Source: JAPYTK01 sp964401935
GTDB taxonomy: Bacteria > Myxococcota_A > Polyangia > Polyangiales > Polyangiaceae
NCBI GenBank assembly: GCA_964401935.1
Contig: CAYOAL010000021.1
Coordinates: 1-64,000, forward strand
Length of the DNA: 64,000 nucleotides
Direction: 5' to 3'
Positions 8,141-18,917 of the stretch are shown here, in pieces; the stretch's first letter is position 1, and the number at the start of each line of letters is the position of its first letter. Under the pieces are notes generated by a model. It saw only the letters and a list, made by a program, of their open reading frames with translations, was not told the origin of the DNA and ran no database searches. The position numbers and the translations under genes are program-made.

Positions 8141-9643
8141 ATGCGCGGCGCTCTCTCGATCGCTTGGGTGGTCTCGTTGTGCGTCGGGGCCCTCGCTGCC
8201 GCCGCCTGCAACGAAGACGACTGCCAGAAGACGCTCACCTGCCCCCCCGGCCAGAGCCCCAGCGGGGGCGCCGGCGGCGGCGTGGGAGCCGGCACCTCGA
8301 GCGGCGGCGACGGCGGCGCGCCACAAGACTGCGGTGCACCAGCGGACTGCACCGGCACGCTCGAAGAGTGCGACGAGGCCTTCGACTGCGTGAATGGCGC
8401 GTGCCAGAAGCTGTTCAAGGACGGCGGCGAGCCCTGCAACCAGGGCACCGGCATCTGCTCGGGCGAAGGCTTCTGCGGGGAGTGCGTCGCCAACACGACC
8501 CGCTGCGGCGACGGCACCAACACGGTGGAGGTGTGCACCCGCGAAGGTGTTTGGGACGCCGCTCCCAACCCCTGCTCCACGGACACGCCGGTGTGCAGCA
8601 GCGGCGCCTGTCAGGCGATCACCGAGCTCGCCCTCGGGACCGATCATCACTGCGCCCTCCTCGCCGACGGCAAGATCCGCTGTTGGGGCGAGAACGCCAA
8701 CGGGCAGCTCGGCAACGGCGTGACCGGGGCCGCCCGCCTCACCCCGGTGGAGGTGGTCACCATCGACGACGCGGTGGAGATCTCCGGCGACAGCGATCTC
8801 ACCTGCGCCCGCCGCGCCGACGACAGCCTGTGGTGTTGGGGCAAGCTGTACGTCTACAACGACGTCTCCGACGACAGCCTCAGCTGGGTCCAGCCCACCG
8901 AGCTCGCCACCGACGTGAGCACGTTCGTCGTGGGGGCCAACCGGATCTGTTACGTCGCCAACGGCGGCACCGTGAGCTGCATGGGCGACTCGTTCGTCGA
9001 GCTCGACGACGGCGACGCCTTCTTCGAGTTCGATCCCGCCAACGCGGGCTCCGCTGGCTCGAGCTTCTTCGGGGGGATGGGCGTGACCAACGTGCGCCGC
9101 ATCACCATGGGCTTCGACGCGTTGTGCGTGCTCACCACCGGCAACCAGGTGCTCTGTGCGGGAGATCGCAACGCGGTCGGGAACTCTAGCCTCACGACCA
9201 ACCAGCCAGACCTGACCCCCATCACCGCCACCCCCACCCTCACCGGGAACCACGTGCTCGGCGGGGGCGACCGCGTGGTGTGCACGGGCACCACCATGGG
9301 CACGGGCGACACGTTCTGCTTCGGTCAGGGCGCCGACTGGCAGGAGAACGGCACGTCCTACGGCACCTCGAACATGAGCCACGTGGCGGTGGGCTATAAC
9401 CACTTCTGCGCCTTGGACACCGGTCAGGTGGTGTGCCGCGGGGCCTGCAACCAGGGGCAATGCGGCACGTCGGAGCCGTTCTTCCTCTACTCGGTGACCC
9501 CCGTGCTCGCCGGCGCCACCAAGGTGTGGGCCGGAGGAGCCACCACCTGCGCCCGCAAGACCGACGGCAGCGTGTTGTGCTGGGGCGCCGTGATGCAAGG
9601 CACGGCCGGGCCGACGCCGACCGAGCTCAACTGGATCGACTGA
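8141..9643 (+). CDS. RCC1-repeat lipoprotein
   Basis: 500 residues. The ATG at 8141 follows an AGGATGGAG ribosome site. The lipoprotein signal ends at LAAAAC, followed by a Cys-rich Gly/Ser linker (GGAGGGVGAGTSSGG). Residues about 60-165 are a disulfide-rich region (at least 12 Cys). From about 165 onward there are RCC1-type repeats with the recurring unit HHCALLADGKIRCWGENANGQLG, CARRADDSLWCWG and FCALDTGQVVCRG, predicting a beta-propeller. The pairs of Cys in each blade suggest an extracytoplasmic, disulfide-stabilised propeller. The ligand is unknown; proteins of this layout are common in myxobacterial genomes. Confidence 0.85.
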   Translation: MRGALSIAWVVSLCVGALAAAACNEDDCQKTLTCPPGQSPSGGAGGGVGAGTSSGGDGGAPQDCGAPADCTGTLEECDEAFDCVNGACQKLFKDGGEPCNQGTGICSGEGFCGECVANTTRCGDGTNTVEVCTREGVWDAAPNPCSTDTPVCSSGACQAITELALGTDHHCALLADGKIRCWGENANGQLGNGVTGAARLTPVEVVTIDDAVEISGDSDLTCARRADDSLWCWGKLYVYNDVSDDSLSWVQPTELATDVSTFVVGANRICYVANGGTVSCMGDSFVELDDGDAFFEFDPANAGSAGSSFFGGMGVTNVRRITMGFDALCVLTTGNQVLCAGDRNAVGNSSLTTNQPDLTPITATPTLTGNHVLGGGDRVVCTGTTMGTGDTFCFGQGADWQENGTSYGTSNMSHVAVGYNHFCALDTGQVVCRGACNQGQCGTSEPFFLYSVTPVLAGATKVWAGGATTCARKTDGSVLCWGAVMQGTAGPTPTELNWID

Positions 9644-9694
9644 CCACGCGCCGGGCTCGCCTCCGCCCCTCGCGCAGGGCAAGATAGAGGCGAC

Positions 9695-10174
9695 ATGGCC
9701 GGGTCCACACCACGCCGCATCCTCGTCCCCGTCGATTTCTCGCCTTGCTCGCGACGCGCCGCCGAACAAGCGGGGGCCCTCGCTGCCAAGCTCGAGGCCG
9801 CGGTGGAGCTGTTGCACGTGTGGCACAGCCCCGAGGCGAGCGCGGATCTGCGCGACTGGTGGCAGTCGCTCAGCGACGAGGAGCGCTCCGGCCAGTCGCT
9901 GGGGAGCTACATCACCAACTGCCAGCAAGGCCCGCTCAACGAGGTGGCGGTGGCCGTGCGCCTGGCTGGCGCCAAGCAGGTGACGACGCGGCTCGAGGAG
10001 GGGGTCCCCGCCCGCGTCATCCTCGAGCGCGCCGCCAACTTCGATCTGGTCGTCATCGGCACCCACGGGCGCTCGGGCTTCTTCGACTTCCTCATGGGCT
10101 CCACCGCGGAGCGCATCGCGCGGCGCTCGCCAGTGCCGGTGATGATGATCCCCGACCCCGAGTCGGGGCGCTGA
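9695..10174 (+). CDS. universal stress protein, UspA family
   Basis: 159 residues, a single Usp domain. The N-terminus RRILVPVDFSPCS is the first strand and nucleotide loop. The C-terminal ATP-binding signature G-2x-G-9x-G-S/T reads GTHGRSGFFDFLMGST, so it should be of the ATP-binding kind. It is a cytoplasmic stress-response protein; the specific role is unknown. GAGG lies 4 bases before the ATG. It is convergent with glmS, with 111 bases between that hold no clear terminator. Confidence 0.92.
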   Translation: MAGSTPRRILVPVDFSPCSRRAAEQAGALAAKLEAAVELLHVWHSPEASADLRDWWQSLSDEERSGQSLGSYITNCQQGPLNEVAVAVRLAGAKQVTTRLEEGVPARVILERAANFDLVVIGTHGRSGFFDFLMGSTAERIARRSPVPVMMIPDPESGR

Positions 10175-10285
10175 CGCCCGCCTCCACGCCGCGCGGCCAG
10201 GGCAGGCCGATCACCCCGGCGCAGGCCTGCGGTGGCGGCGCTTCGGGGACGTGGCCGCAGCGCTCGCTCGCGGGCGGCCCGCGCG

Positions 10286-12118
<1,833 letters not shown>

Positions 12119-12232
12119 TGCCGAGAGCATGATCAAGCCGGCCTCGCTTGTCGAGGACATTGGGCATTTCGCCGCACGAGGCTTGACGCCGCGCCCGTGT
12201 CGGACGGGGGAAAGCGGGTCAGGCCGGCGCAG

Positions 12233-13423
12233 TCACGGTCGCGCCGAGGCGGAGGGCCTGGGGGCGGCCTCGATGCGGAGCCCTGCCGCTCCCCCCGCGG
12301 CGACGCCGTCGTCTTCGCCTCCCGCGCCGCGCGCGTCGGGCGCCGGAGCGGGCGCCGGGGTTGGGCCCGTCTTCGTGGCCCCCGGCTCGGCGAGCTGCCG
12401 CAGTGCGAGCGCACGACGGAGCATGGTGAGCGCTTCGGCCGCGGGCACGACCACGCGGACATGCACCGCGTCTCCCTCCAGGCGCACGTCGAGGCCGGCG
12501 AGGATGCCCGACAAGCCGATCGCACGCGCGGCCAGCGTGTCGGCCTCCGCCCGCGCCGCCTGACGGACATGCTCGGCCACCCGCGCGCACGCCGACGCTT
12601 GCTCGCAGCGGAGGGCCACCGCCAGCGTGACCGCGTCGGTCACCGTGAGTGAGAGCGCGCCGCCGACCACCGAGCGGAAGGGCGAGTCGCCCATGTTCTG
12701 GGCCATGAGCTCATCGACGAGCGCACGACGCTGCTCCGCGCTCAGCACCGCGGTGGCCACCAGCTGACCGCGAGGCACGAGCGCGACGAGCGCGCTGTGT
12801 TGCGCGTCGCTCCGCATGGAGCTGCCACCCTCGGTCCCGAGGGCGGCGCGCACGTAGCTCGGCTCGGCGAGGACGATGGGCCCACCGTCGGCCACCGCGA
12901 GCTCGGCGCTCGAGAGCTCCAGGCTCGCGTCTTTCAGCACCCAGAATCGACCCGCCGGCACGCGCACCGGACGCCCCCCACGCTCCTTCACGATCTTCTC
13001 GGCGCAGCCGAGGAGCTCGCCGGCGTCGATCCGCCCCCGGGCGAAGAACCCGAACCCCGCGTCCTCGGCCCCGCCGGGCACCGCGATCGCCAACTCGTCC
13101 ACCCGATCCATCGGATCGGCACCACAGAGCGCGCTCACCTCGCCGAGGCCCGCCACCGTGCGCCCTTGGCCGAGGAGCTGCTCTCCGAGCGGCGTGTTCC
13201 GCAGCGCGGCGACATCGAGGCTGGCGACGAGCATCGCTCCCGGTGGGATGTGATCGAGCACGGTGACCGAAGCATCCGCCGTCGCCGTCGGTGACGAGGT
13301 GGCGCGGGTGACCGCGATCCAGCCGACGAGGAGGGCGAGCGCGCCGAGCAGGATGGCCACGCCGCGGGGGCCGAGACCACGCCGAGGTCGACGCCCCCCT
13401 CCGCCTCGTTCGCCCCGGCCCAC
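12233..13423 (-). CDS. single-pass membrane protein, unknown
   Basis: 396 residues from a GTG that directly abuts the TGA of the upstream small gene (TGAGTG), suggesting translational coupling. A Gly/Arg-rich cytoplasmic N-terminus of about 20 residues precedes one membrane helix (VAILLGALALLVGWIAV). The rest is predicted outside, a beta/alpha region with repeated phrases such as MLVASLDVAALR and FARGRIDAGEL, then a Pro/Ala-rich, disordered C-terminus. In outline it resembles DUF3352-type solute-exposed proteins, but I do not recognise the family. It contains only four Cys and no catalytic motif. Confidence 0.75.
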   Translation of the reverse strand: MGRGERGGGGRRPRRGLGPRGVAILLGALALLVGWIAVTRATSSPTATADASVTVLDHIPPGAMLVASLDVAALRNTPLGEQLLGQGRTVAGLGEVSALCGADPMDRVDELAIAVPGGAEDAGFGFFARGRIDAGELLGCAEKIVKERGGRPVRVPAGRFWVLKDASLELSSAELAVADGGPIVLAEPSYVRAALGTEGGSSMRSDAQHSALVALVPRGQLVATAVLSAEQRRALVDELMAQNMGDSPFRSVVGGALSLTVTDAVTLAVALRCEQASACARVAEHVRQAARAEADTLAARAIGLSGILAGLDVRLEGDAVHVRVVVPAAEALTMLRRALALRQLAEPGATKTGPTPAPAPAPDARGAGGEDDGVAAGGAAGLRIEAAPRPSASARP

Positions 13424-13612
13424 TCAGTCCTCGTCCTGCTCGAACAGAGCGCCGATGCTCTCACCGAGCTTCGGAGCCCAGGTGTAGGCGACCACCGCAG
13501 AGAAGATGATCCCCACCAGGACGAGCTCGTCGGCGTTCACCTCGCCAAGGATGGTGCGCAGGTATTCCCACACGGCGCGGTATCGTACATGGTCCCGAGC
13601 CAACCGCTCCAC
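13424..13612 (-). CDS. 62-residue membrane protein
   Basis: The GTG at 13612 is chosen because GGAGG lies 7 bases upstream; a later GTG (49 residues) lacks a ribosome site. One membrane helix (ELVLVGIIFSAVVAYTWAP) lies at about residues 30-48, with an acidic C-terminus ending EQDED. The stop codon touches the GTG of the next gene, so the two probably work together. Only 69 bases separate it from the divergent DUF4388 gene, so both promoters must overlap there. Unknown function. Confidence 0.6.
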   Translation of the reverse strand: MERLARDHVRYRAVWEYLRTILGEVNADELVLVGIIFSAVVAYTWAPKLGESIGALFEQDED

Positions 13613-13681
13613 CCAAACGCCTCCGTGCCCGCAGCGCGCCCCTCTCTCCACCACCCCAAAACGCGATAGAGTCCTCATCAC

Positions 13682-16171
13682 GTGGCTGACCCGGACAACC
13701 CCGACAGCGCAGCGCCGAAGACGGAGACCCACACACCTGCGAGCCGGGTCGTGTTGATGGCAGACCGCGCGGACGGGGCGGAGGAGCTCGCGCGGGCGTT
13801 GCAGGCGGAGGGGCTGAGCGTGCTCAGCTGTGACGTGATCGCCCTGCCGGAGCGGGCGGCGCGCGTGGATCCGTTCGCGGTGGTGGTCGACATCGAGCAA
13901 CCCAACGCCGCGCCGGCCCTCACGCGGCTGCTCGAGATCGTGGAGCGCACCTTGGTGATCGCGGCGGTGGGAACGGTGGAGACCGCGCGGCGCCTCAACC
14001 TCGCGGCCGCCGAGCGCGCGCGCCTGTTCGTGCGCCCGTTCTCGACCGATGAGGTGCTCGCCTACTTTCGCGACATCGCGCGCCTCGACGGCCAGGCCCC
14101 GAAACGGGCGCCGCCGTCGAGCCGGGGCAGCACGACGGGGATCGGCGCTCACGACTCGGACGCGATCCTGCTCAGCGACTTTCCCGCCATCGCCGGCTTG
14201 CCAGAGGTGGAGAGCATCCTCCCCGAGCTCGACGGTGGCCCGATCAGCACGCGCCTCGCGGGGCGCCTGAGCCCGGAGATCGAGACGCTGCTCGAGGTGA
14301 GCGCACGCCGGGTCGACGAGCTCGAGCAGGAGCAGAGCCACCCCGGACCGGAGTCTGAGGTGCTCGTGCCGGCGGAGATGCTCGCGATGGTCGACGACCT
14401 GTTGTCGTTAGAGGACTCGCCCGCCACCCGCGGCGGCATGGACCTCTCGGGCATGTTTCACGCGCCGCCGAGCCGGGGCTCCGAGCCTTGGATGGTGGCG
14501 CCACCCTCCTCGCAGGGGGCCGCCTACGACTCCCATCCGTCCTGGCCGACCGGGATCCCCGAGGCCGTGGGCAGCGACCTGGGGAGCTTCCCCACCGCCT
14601 CGTTGAGCGACGAGGCGACCGGCCTCGCGGAAGGCGCCGAGCCCGCCGACCGCCAGAGCGATCGCCAGAGCGACGCGCCCGGCACGTCCATCGGCCTCGG
14701 CGAGGAGACCAGCGTGCCGGTCGGAGGGACGCTCGTCGGTCACTCGAGCCCGCTCGAGTCGAGCCACGCCGCGCCCCGGCCGCCGTCGGGCCCTCCCACC
14801 CCGGGAACGATGCCGCCGCAGCGTACCGAGACCGGTCACCGCACCGAGCTCTTGTCGGGCGCTATCGGGCTCGAGAGTGAGCTCCCCCCGGTCCAACCGT
14901 TGAGCTCCGGCCCCTCCACCGGCATCGACGCGGAGGTGCGGCGACGCTTTGCCGCCGGCGACGACTACGCCACCGACGGTCCGCCCGACAGCGCCTTCAT
15001 GACGCACGAGCTGAGCCCCCACACCGTGGGCCAGAGCCCGCTCCACGGCCGCCAAGGGCCCGCATCGCGGGACAGTCAGCTGCCCCTCACCACGCTCGGC
15101 CAGCCGCCGAGCGCGCTCGAGCCCGTGCCCGACAGTCGCCTGCTGCCCCAGGGGGATCCGTTCGAGATGCTCGCGAACGCGGTGCGGCGGCGGATGACCG
15201 GCGCGCTCGTGCTCAGCAGCACCGATCATCAGGCGGTTCGGCGCGTCCTGTTGCGCGACGGCGACATCGTCACCGCGGCCTCCGAGCACGACGCCGATAC
15301 GCTGGTGAACTTCTTGGTGCAGCGCGGCGATCTGAGCCCCGAGGTGTCGCAGATGCGGAGCGCGCGCTTCCCCCAGACCGGCCGCCACGCGGCGGCGGCG
15401 CTCATCGCCAATGGCTTCTTGGGCCAAGACGACCTGTGGCCGGTGCTGCGAGCGCACGCGGAGTGGATCATCGCGCGGGCGCTCCGCGTCACGCCCTCCC
15501 TCGGCCACCTCGAGCGCGAGCCTCCGGAGCGGCTCCGCGCCGAGCCCAACGTCTTCGGAGGCGCAGCGGGCGTGGAGGTGTTCATCGAGTCGGCCCGGCG
15601 GGTACTGGCGCCCGAGGAGGCGCTCCAACGACTCGGCGGCCGCATGGCGGTGTTGGGGGAGGGCCCGAGCATCGCGCTGCTCGCCGAGTCGGCGCTCACC
15701 GCCGACGAGCTCGATCGGGTTCACCACGGCGTGGGGAGCCCGATCGCCGCCGTCCTCGACGAAGAGGTCACCGGCTTCGAGGCCGTCGTCTACGCGCTCG
15801 TCATGCTGGGCATCCTCTCGGCGCGGGCGCCGTCTCGGAAGCCGCTCACGTCCGAGGCGCCCGACGTCGATCCCCTCGACGCCGACGCGGTGCGCCAGCG
15901 GGTGCAGGCTCGGATGGCGCTGGTTCAGGAGGCCGACTACTTCGCGCTCCTCGGCGTGCCTCCCTCGGCGACGAGCTACGAGATCCGCCGCGCGTTCCTC
16001 GAGCTGCGCCGCACGTTCGAGCCCACGCGCCTGCTCACCGCGGCGACCGCCGAGCTGCGCGACGACGTGATGGTGATCGTCGAGGTGCTCGAGGAGGCGT
16101 ATCAGATCCTGCGCGACCCGCATCGCCGCAGCCGCTACCGACGCGCCCTCGAGGCCGACGGGCCGTCGTGA
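13682..16171 (+). CDS. DUF4388 protein with receiver-like N-terminus and C-terminal J-like domain
   Basis: 829 residues from GTG 13682; the ribosome site is not obvious. Residues about 22-135 have the alternating strand/helix pattern of a response-regulator receiver (VVLMADRADGAEEL, VDPFAVVVDIE) but I cannot place a full acidic pocket. About 140-490 is Pro/Ser/Gly-rich and disordered. A DUF4388 (PATAN-type) domain lies at about 490-620 (RRMTGALVLSS, VLLRDGDIVTAASE). DUF4388 is common in delta-proteobacterial signalling and gliding proteins. The last 80 residues resemble a J-domain (ADYFALLGVPPSATSYEIRR) but the HPD tripeptide is missing (RRTFEPTRL instead). Probably a cytoplasmic signalling adaptor. 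Confidence 0.85.
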   Translation: MADPDNPDSAAPKTETHTPASRVVLMADRADGAEELARALQAEGLSVLSCDVIALPERAARVDPFAVVVDIEQPNAAPALTRLLEIVERTLVIAAVGTVETARRLNLAAAERARLFVRPFSTDEVLAYFRDIARLDGQAPKRAPPSSRGSTTGIGAHDSDAILLSDFPAIAGLPEVESILPELDGGPISTRLAGRLSPEIETLLEVSARRVDELEQEQSHPGPESEVLVPAEMLAMVDDLLSLEDSPATRGGMDLSGMFHAPPSRGSEPWMVAPPSSQGAAYDSHPSWPTGIPEAVGSDLGSFPTASLSDEATGLAEGAEPADRQSDRQSDAPGTSIGLGEETSVPVGGTLVGHSSPLESSHAAPRPPSGPPTPGTMPPQRTETGHRTELLSGAIGLESELPPVQPLSSGPSTGIDAEVRRRFAAGDDYATDGPPDSAFMTHELSPHTVGQSPLHGRQGPASRDSQLPLTTLGQPPSALEPVPDSRLLPQGDPFEMLANAVRRRMTGALVLSSTDHQAVRRVLLRDGDIVTAASEHDADTLVNFLVQRGDLSPEVSQMRSARFPQTGRHAAAALIANGFLGQDDLWPVLRAHAEWIIARALRVTPSLGHLEREPPERLRAEPNVFGGAAGVEVFIESARRVLAPEEALQRLGGRMAVLGEGPSIALLAESALTADELDRVHHGVGSPIAAVLDEEVTGFEAVVYALVMLGILSARAPSRKPLTSEAPDVDPLDADAVRQRVQARMALVQEADYFALLGVPPSATSYEIRRAFLELRRTFEPTRLLTAATAELRDDVMVIVEVLEEAYQILRDPHRRSRYRRALEADGPS

Positions 16172-16192
16172 GACCGACGGGCCGTCGTGAGG
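16155..16192. repeat. 19-bp tandem duplication over a stop codon
   Basis: CCGACGGGCCGTCGTGAGA at 16155-16173 is repeated with one change at 16174-16192. The first copy contains the TGA (16169-16171) of the DUF4388 gene. The copies carry a near-palindromic core, so the duplicated region can fold, but no T-run follows. Confidence 0.8.
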
Positions 16193-16325
16193 TCGGCGGC
16201 TCGACGGTATGACAGCGCGATCAGGCGGCCCCGCCCGTTTGTGAACGGGGATTCACGAAGGGAGCAAAAAAACCACGTGGAGAGCGGTATGCTCGTTGCA
16301 AAGTCTCGAGGCGGAAGGACGGACG

Positions 16326-17348
16326 ATGATGGGTTTTCGCCAGTGGATCGGAGGGGCGCTGTTCGGCTGCGGCTTCGTGTTGATGAGCAGCGCGTGCCTG
16401 TTCGGTGACGACGACGACCGCGCGCCGTCCCACCCCTCACGGGAGTGCGAGGACGCCACCCAGTGCGGCCACCTCAACGACGGCGACGCGTGCTACGGCA
16501 GCGCCTATTGTGAGCCGAACACGTTCACCTGCCGGCGCGACTTCCTGCAGGACGACGATCGGTGCCAGTGTCACAGCTGGCTGAACTGCCGCACGTTCGG
16601 CCTCGAGCCGCTCGGGTGCAACGAGATCACCTGCGAAGATCACCAATGCGGTGAGGTGATCGTCCCCGAGGGACCATCACCCGACGAGCGGCTCGGCGAC
16701 TGCGTCGAGCTCGCCTGCGATGGCGAAAACAAGGAGCCGATCATCACGGTCAACCTCGAGGACATCCACGACGACAAGAACGGGTGCACCGTCGACACCT
16801 GCACCGAGGACGGGCCGGAGAACGACGCGGTCGACGATGGCACCATCTGCGAAGACGGCGACGGGGTTTGCTACGCGGGCGCGTGTTACCCCGGCTGCGT
16901 ACCCAACGACCCCGAGTCGTGCGGCGACGAGGGGCCGAGCGAGCCGGCGAACAACGACGCCTTCGCCGCGACGACGGTGGGGGAGCACACCGAGAGCTGC
17001 GGGATGCTCGATGGCGACGACGTGGACTGGTTCGAGATGTACGTCGTCGACGAAGACTTCGAGACCGACATCCTCGGCTTCGAGGTGCGCTCGAGCGCCG
17101 CCACCATCGAGCTGTGTGTCTACGTGCTCTGCGACAACGGCGGCTTTCCCGGTGGTGGCTGCGGCAACAAACAAGCAGGGCCGCTCGGGAGCCGCGGCTG
17201 CTGTTGGACCGGCCCCCCGAGCTCCCTCGAGCCGACGTGGGATCTCGACTGCGCCGACACGAGCGACGACAGCGGGACGGTGTTCTACAGCGTCCGCGCT
17301 CCGGGCGGCGGCGCGTGCGAGACCTACCGCGTCTCGGGGCACTACTGA
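16326..17348 (+). CDS. cysteine-rich lipoprotein
   Basis: 340 residues. GGAAGGAC lies 6 bases upstream of the ATG at 16326 (a second ATG is adjacent). The signal GGALFGCGFVLMSSAC is a lipobox (SSAC). The mature part is acidic (DDDDRAPS) and carries over 20 Cys, arranged as CQCHSWLNC, CEDHQC, CTVDTC and CYAGACYPGC in the first 210 residues. This resembles the disulfide-rich Dickkopf/EGF-like stretches of myxobacterial surface proteins. The C-terminal 130 residues have a beta-sandwich look (DDVDWFEMYVVDEDFETDILGFEV) like the pre-peptidase C-terminal (PPC) fold. No catalytic motif. Surface or periplasmic role inferred. Confidence 0.8.
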   Translation: MMGFRQWIGGALFGCGFVLMSSACLFGDDDDRAPSHPSRECEDATQCGHLNDGDACYGSAYCEPNTFTCRRDFLQDDDRCQCHSWLNCRTFGLEPLGCNEITCEDHQCGEVIVPEGPSPDERLGDCVELACDGENKEPIITVNLEDIHDDKNGCTVDTCTEDGPENDAVDDGTICEDGDGVCYAGACYPGCVPNDPESCGDEGPSEPANNDAFAATTVGEHTESCGMLDGDDVDWFEMYVVDEDFETDILGFEVRSSAATIELCVYVLCDNGGFPGGGCGNKQAGPLGSRGCCWTGPPSSLEPTWDLDCADTSDDSGTVFYSVRAPGGGACETYRVSGHY

Positions 17349-17446
17349 GCCCTCGCGACACGAGCCCGCCGCCGCGGCGAGACCGGGAGGGCGGCGGTGG
17401 ATTTCAGCCCATGGGCGCGCGCGAGGCTTGAGGTATGGTGCAGCCC

Positions 17447-18211
17447 ATGACACTCCGCCGAGAGGTGGCCGTCGCGTTGCTGGCGACGAGCCTGTGTTGT
17501 GCTGCCTGCAAGGACGACAGCCAAGGACCGGGGGCCGCCTCGGCCGCGGCGGCCGGCTCGGGTCAGGCCGTCGAGCATCCCGGCTGGCTCACCCACAACG
17601 ACCGCGAGATCCTCCGACTCGAGCTCGAGCTGGCCGCCGCCGAGCCGGAGGCCGAGAAGCGGGCGAAGAGCGTCGCCAGGGTGCTCGGTGATCTCGAGCG
17701 GGGCCGGCTCCCGGAGAGCTGGACCCACGCTGCCCTCGCGGTGGGCAACGGGACGGTGCCGTTCGGGGTCAAGGCGATGTGGACGGCGGTGGTCCACAAG
17801 GACGATCTGAAGCCGATCCTGGGTGAGCTGTGTCGGGACGGCTCGCTCGGGCTCGAGAACATGGCGCAGGTGGCGCAGAACATCGAGCAGCTCACGCGGC
17901 TCCTGTTTCGGCGCTGCAAGATCGAGGCGAGCGGCTTCCTCGCGCCCGATCGGCTGACGAACCCGCACCACGCCGTGCTCGCCTTCGCCTCCGCCGCGTA
18001 CCTCCACCTCTCGGAGGCACAACAGCTGAGCCCCGAGGAGACCGACGCGCTGCGGAAGCTCGTGGAGTACTTCTCGCAGTGGTTCGAAGAGAAGCGCGTG
18101 GGCCACCTGCGCCCGACGACGCCGACGGCCGCGCCCTCCGCGGCAGCGCCCTCCGCGCCCTCCGCGGCAGCGCCCTCCGCGCCCTCCGCGGCTCCCTCGG
18201 CAGCGCCTTGA
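17447..18211 (+). CDS. lipoprotein of unknown function
   Basis: 254 residues from ATG 17447; an ATG at 17435 is in frame but its GAGG is only one base away. The lipoprotein signal ATSLCCAAC is followed by a short Ala/Gly linker and an all-helical domain of about 190 residues. The last 30 residues are an Ala/Pro/Ser tail encoded by 24-bp tandem repeats (18133-18156, 18157-18180 and a partial third), so tail length may vary among strains. No recognised family. Confidence 0.75.
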   Translation: MTLRREVAVALLATSLCCAACKDDSQGPGAASAAAAGSGQAVEHPGWLTHNDREILRLELELAAAEPEAEKRAKSVARVLGDLERGRLPESWTHAALAVGNGTVPFGVKAMWTAVVHKDDLKPILGELCRDGSLGLENMAQVAQNIEQLTRLLFRRCKIEASGFLAPDRLTNPHHAVLAFASAAYLHLSEAQQLSPEETDALRKLVEYFSQWFEEKRVGHLRPTTPTAAPSAAAPSAPSAAAPSAPSAAPSAAP

Positions 18212-18227
18212 GCGCTCGCGGCGACGC

Positions 18228-18325
18228 CGCTCGAGTCACCGCCGGCTCGCGCTTCGCGTTGGCGTCGGTGACGCGCGAGTCACCGCCGACCGCTCGAGTC
18301 ACCGCCGACCGCTCGAGTCACGGCG
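18228..18325. repeat. 19-bp direct repeats, four copies
   Basis: CGCTCGAGTCACCGCCGAC occurs as an exact copy at 18291-18309, with near copies at 18228, 18272-18290 and 18310. Three are head-to-tail. They fill most of the gap between a lipoprotein gene and the end of a small minus-strand gene. They have no spacers of equal length, so they are not a CRISPR array. Confidence 0.85.
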
Positions 18326-18406
18326 TGTCGAGGTGCCCGAGGGGGAGGCGCCCCGAGGGAAAAGGCACCCGGCGTCCCCTGCGCCGAGGTGCCCACCCTC
18401 GCGGCC

Positions 18407-18703
18407 TCAGCGGTTCGCTTCGGGGTGGTAGGTCCAGCTGCCGACGGTGTGGTCGTGGCTGAAGTTGGGATGAGGTCCGAAGCGCACGAACCCCTTCTGA
18501 ACCAACGCGCTCACGATGTGACGGGCGCGGGTAGGCGTGCACTCGAGGTTGTCGACGAGGTGCTGCTGCATCCGGTCTCGGCCGCGCTCGTAGTTGGTGG
18601 GAGCGCGGGTCTTCAGGCGCTCGCTCAGGGAGCGCGTGATGTCGGTGTAGCTGTCCAGATCGATGCTGAGCTTTCTGCGTACGGTGGTCGTTCGTCGCTT
18701 CAT
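18407..18703 (-). CDS. small basic protein, winged-helix candidate
   Basis: 98 residues, starting MKRRTTTVRRKLSIDLDSYTD. ATG 18703 is chosen over upstream in-frame codons because it lies about 53 bases after a good sigma70-like promoter. The middle (RDRMQQHLVDNLECTPTRARHIVSALVQKGFVRFG) reads like a helix-turn-helix followed by a beta wing, and the end is His/Trp-rich (HDHTVGSWTYHPEANR). This suggests a DNA-binding regulator, but I do not recognise the family. It is divergent from the nSTAND1-WD40 gene and may control it. Confidence 0.65.
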   Translation of the reverse strand: MKRRTTTVRRKLSIDLDSYTDITRSLSERLKTRAPTNYERGRDRMQQHLVDNLECTPTRARHIVSALVQKGFVRFGPHPNFSHDHTVGSWTYHPEANR

Positions 18704-18762
18704 GGTTCTTGCTCTCTCGGCTGAGGCGCTCGTTGGGGGGGCGCACCTCGAACCGCGCGTGC

Positions 18763-18790
18763 AATATACCACACACAAGAACACATGCAA
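18763..18790 (-). promoter_or_regulatory. sigma70-like promoter for the small regulator gene
   Basis: On the minus strand TTGCAT (18790-18785), a 16-base spacer and TATATT (18768-18763) give a close match to a housekeeping promoter. It stands out in an AT-rich patch of a 70% GC sequence. The start of transcription would be near 18756. The same patch lies upstream of the divergent STAND gene, so it may hold promoters for both. Confidence 0.6.
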
Positions 18791-18917
18791 CCACATATAT
18801 TCTCGGACAGTTACGCACTATAGGGGCGCCGTTCGGCGGGCTCCACGTGCGACGGGCTCCGTGGCGACGTGGGCGGCAGCGGAGACGGGGGGGACGTCGT
18901 CACCACCGGTTGTCGCT

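Noticed and set aside
18228..18325. CRISPR array
   Set aside because: The 19-bp repeats are too short, mostly head-to-tail without spacers, and have no cas genes nearby.
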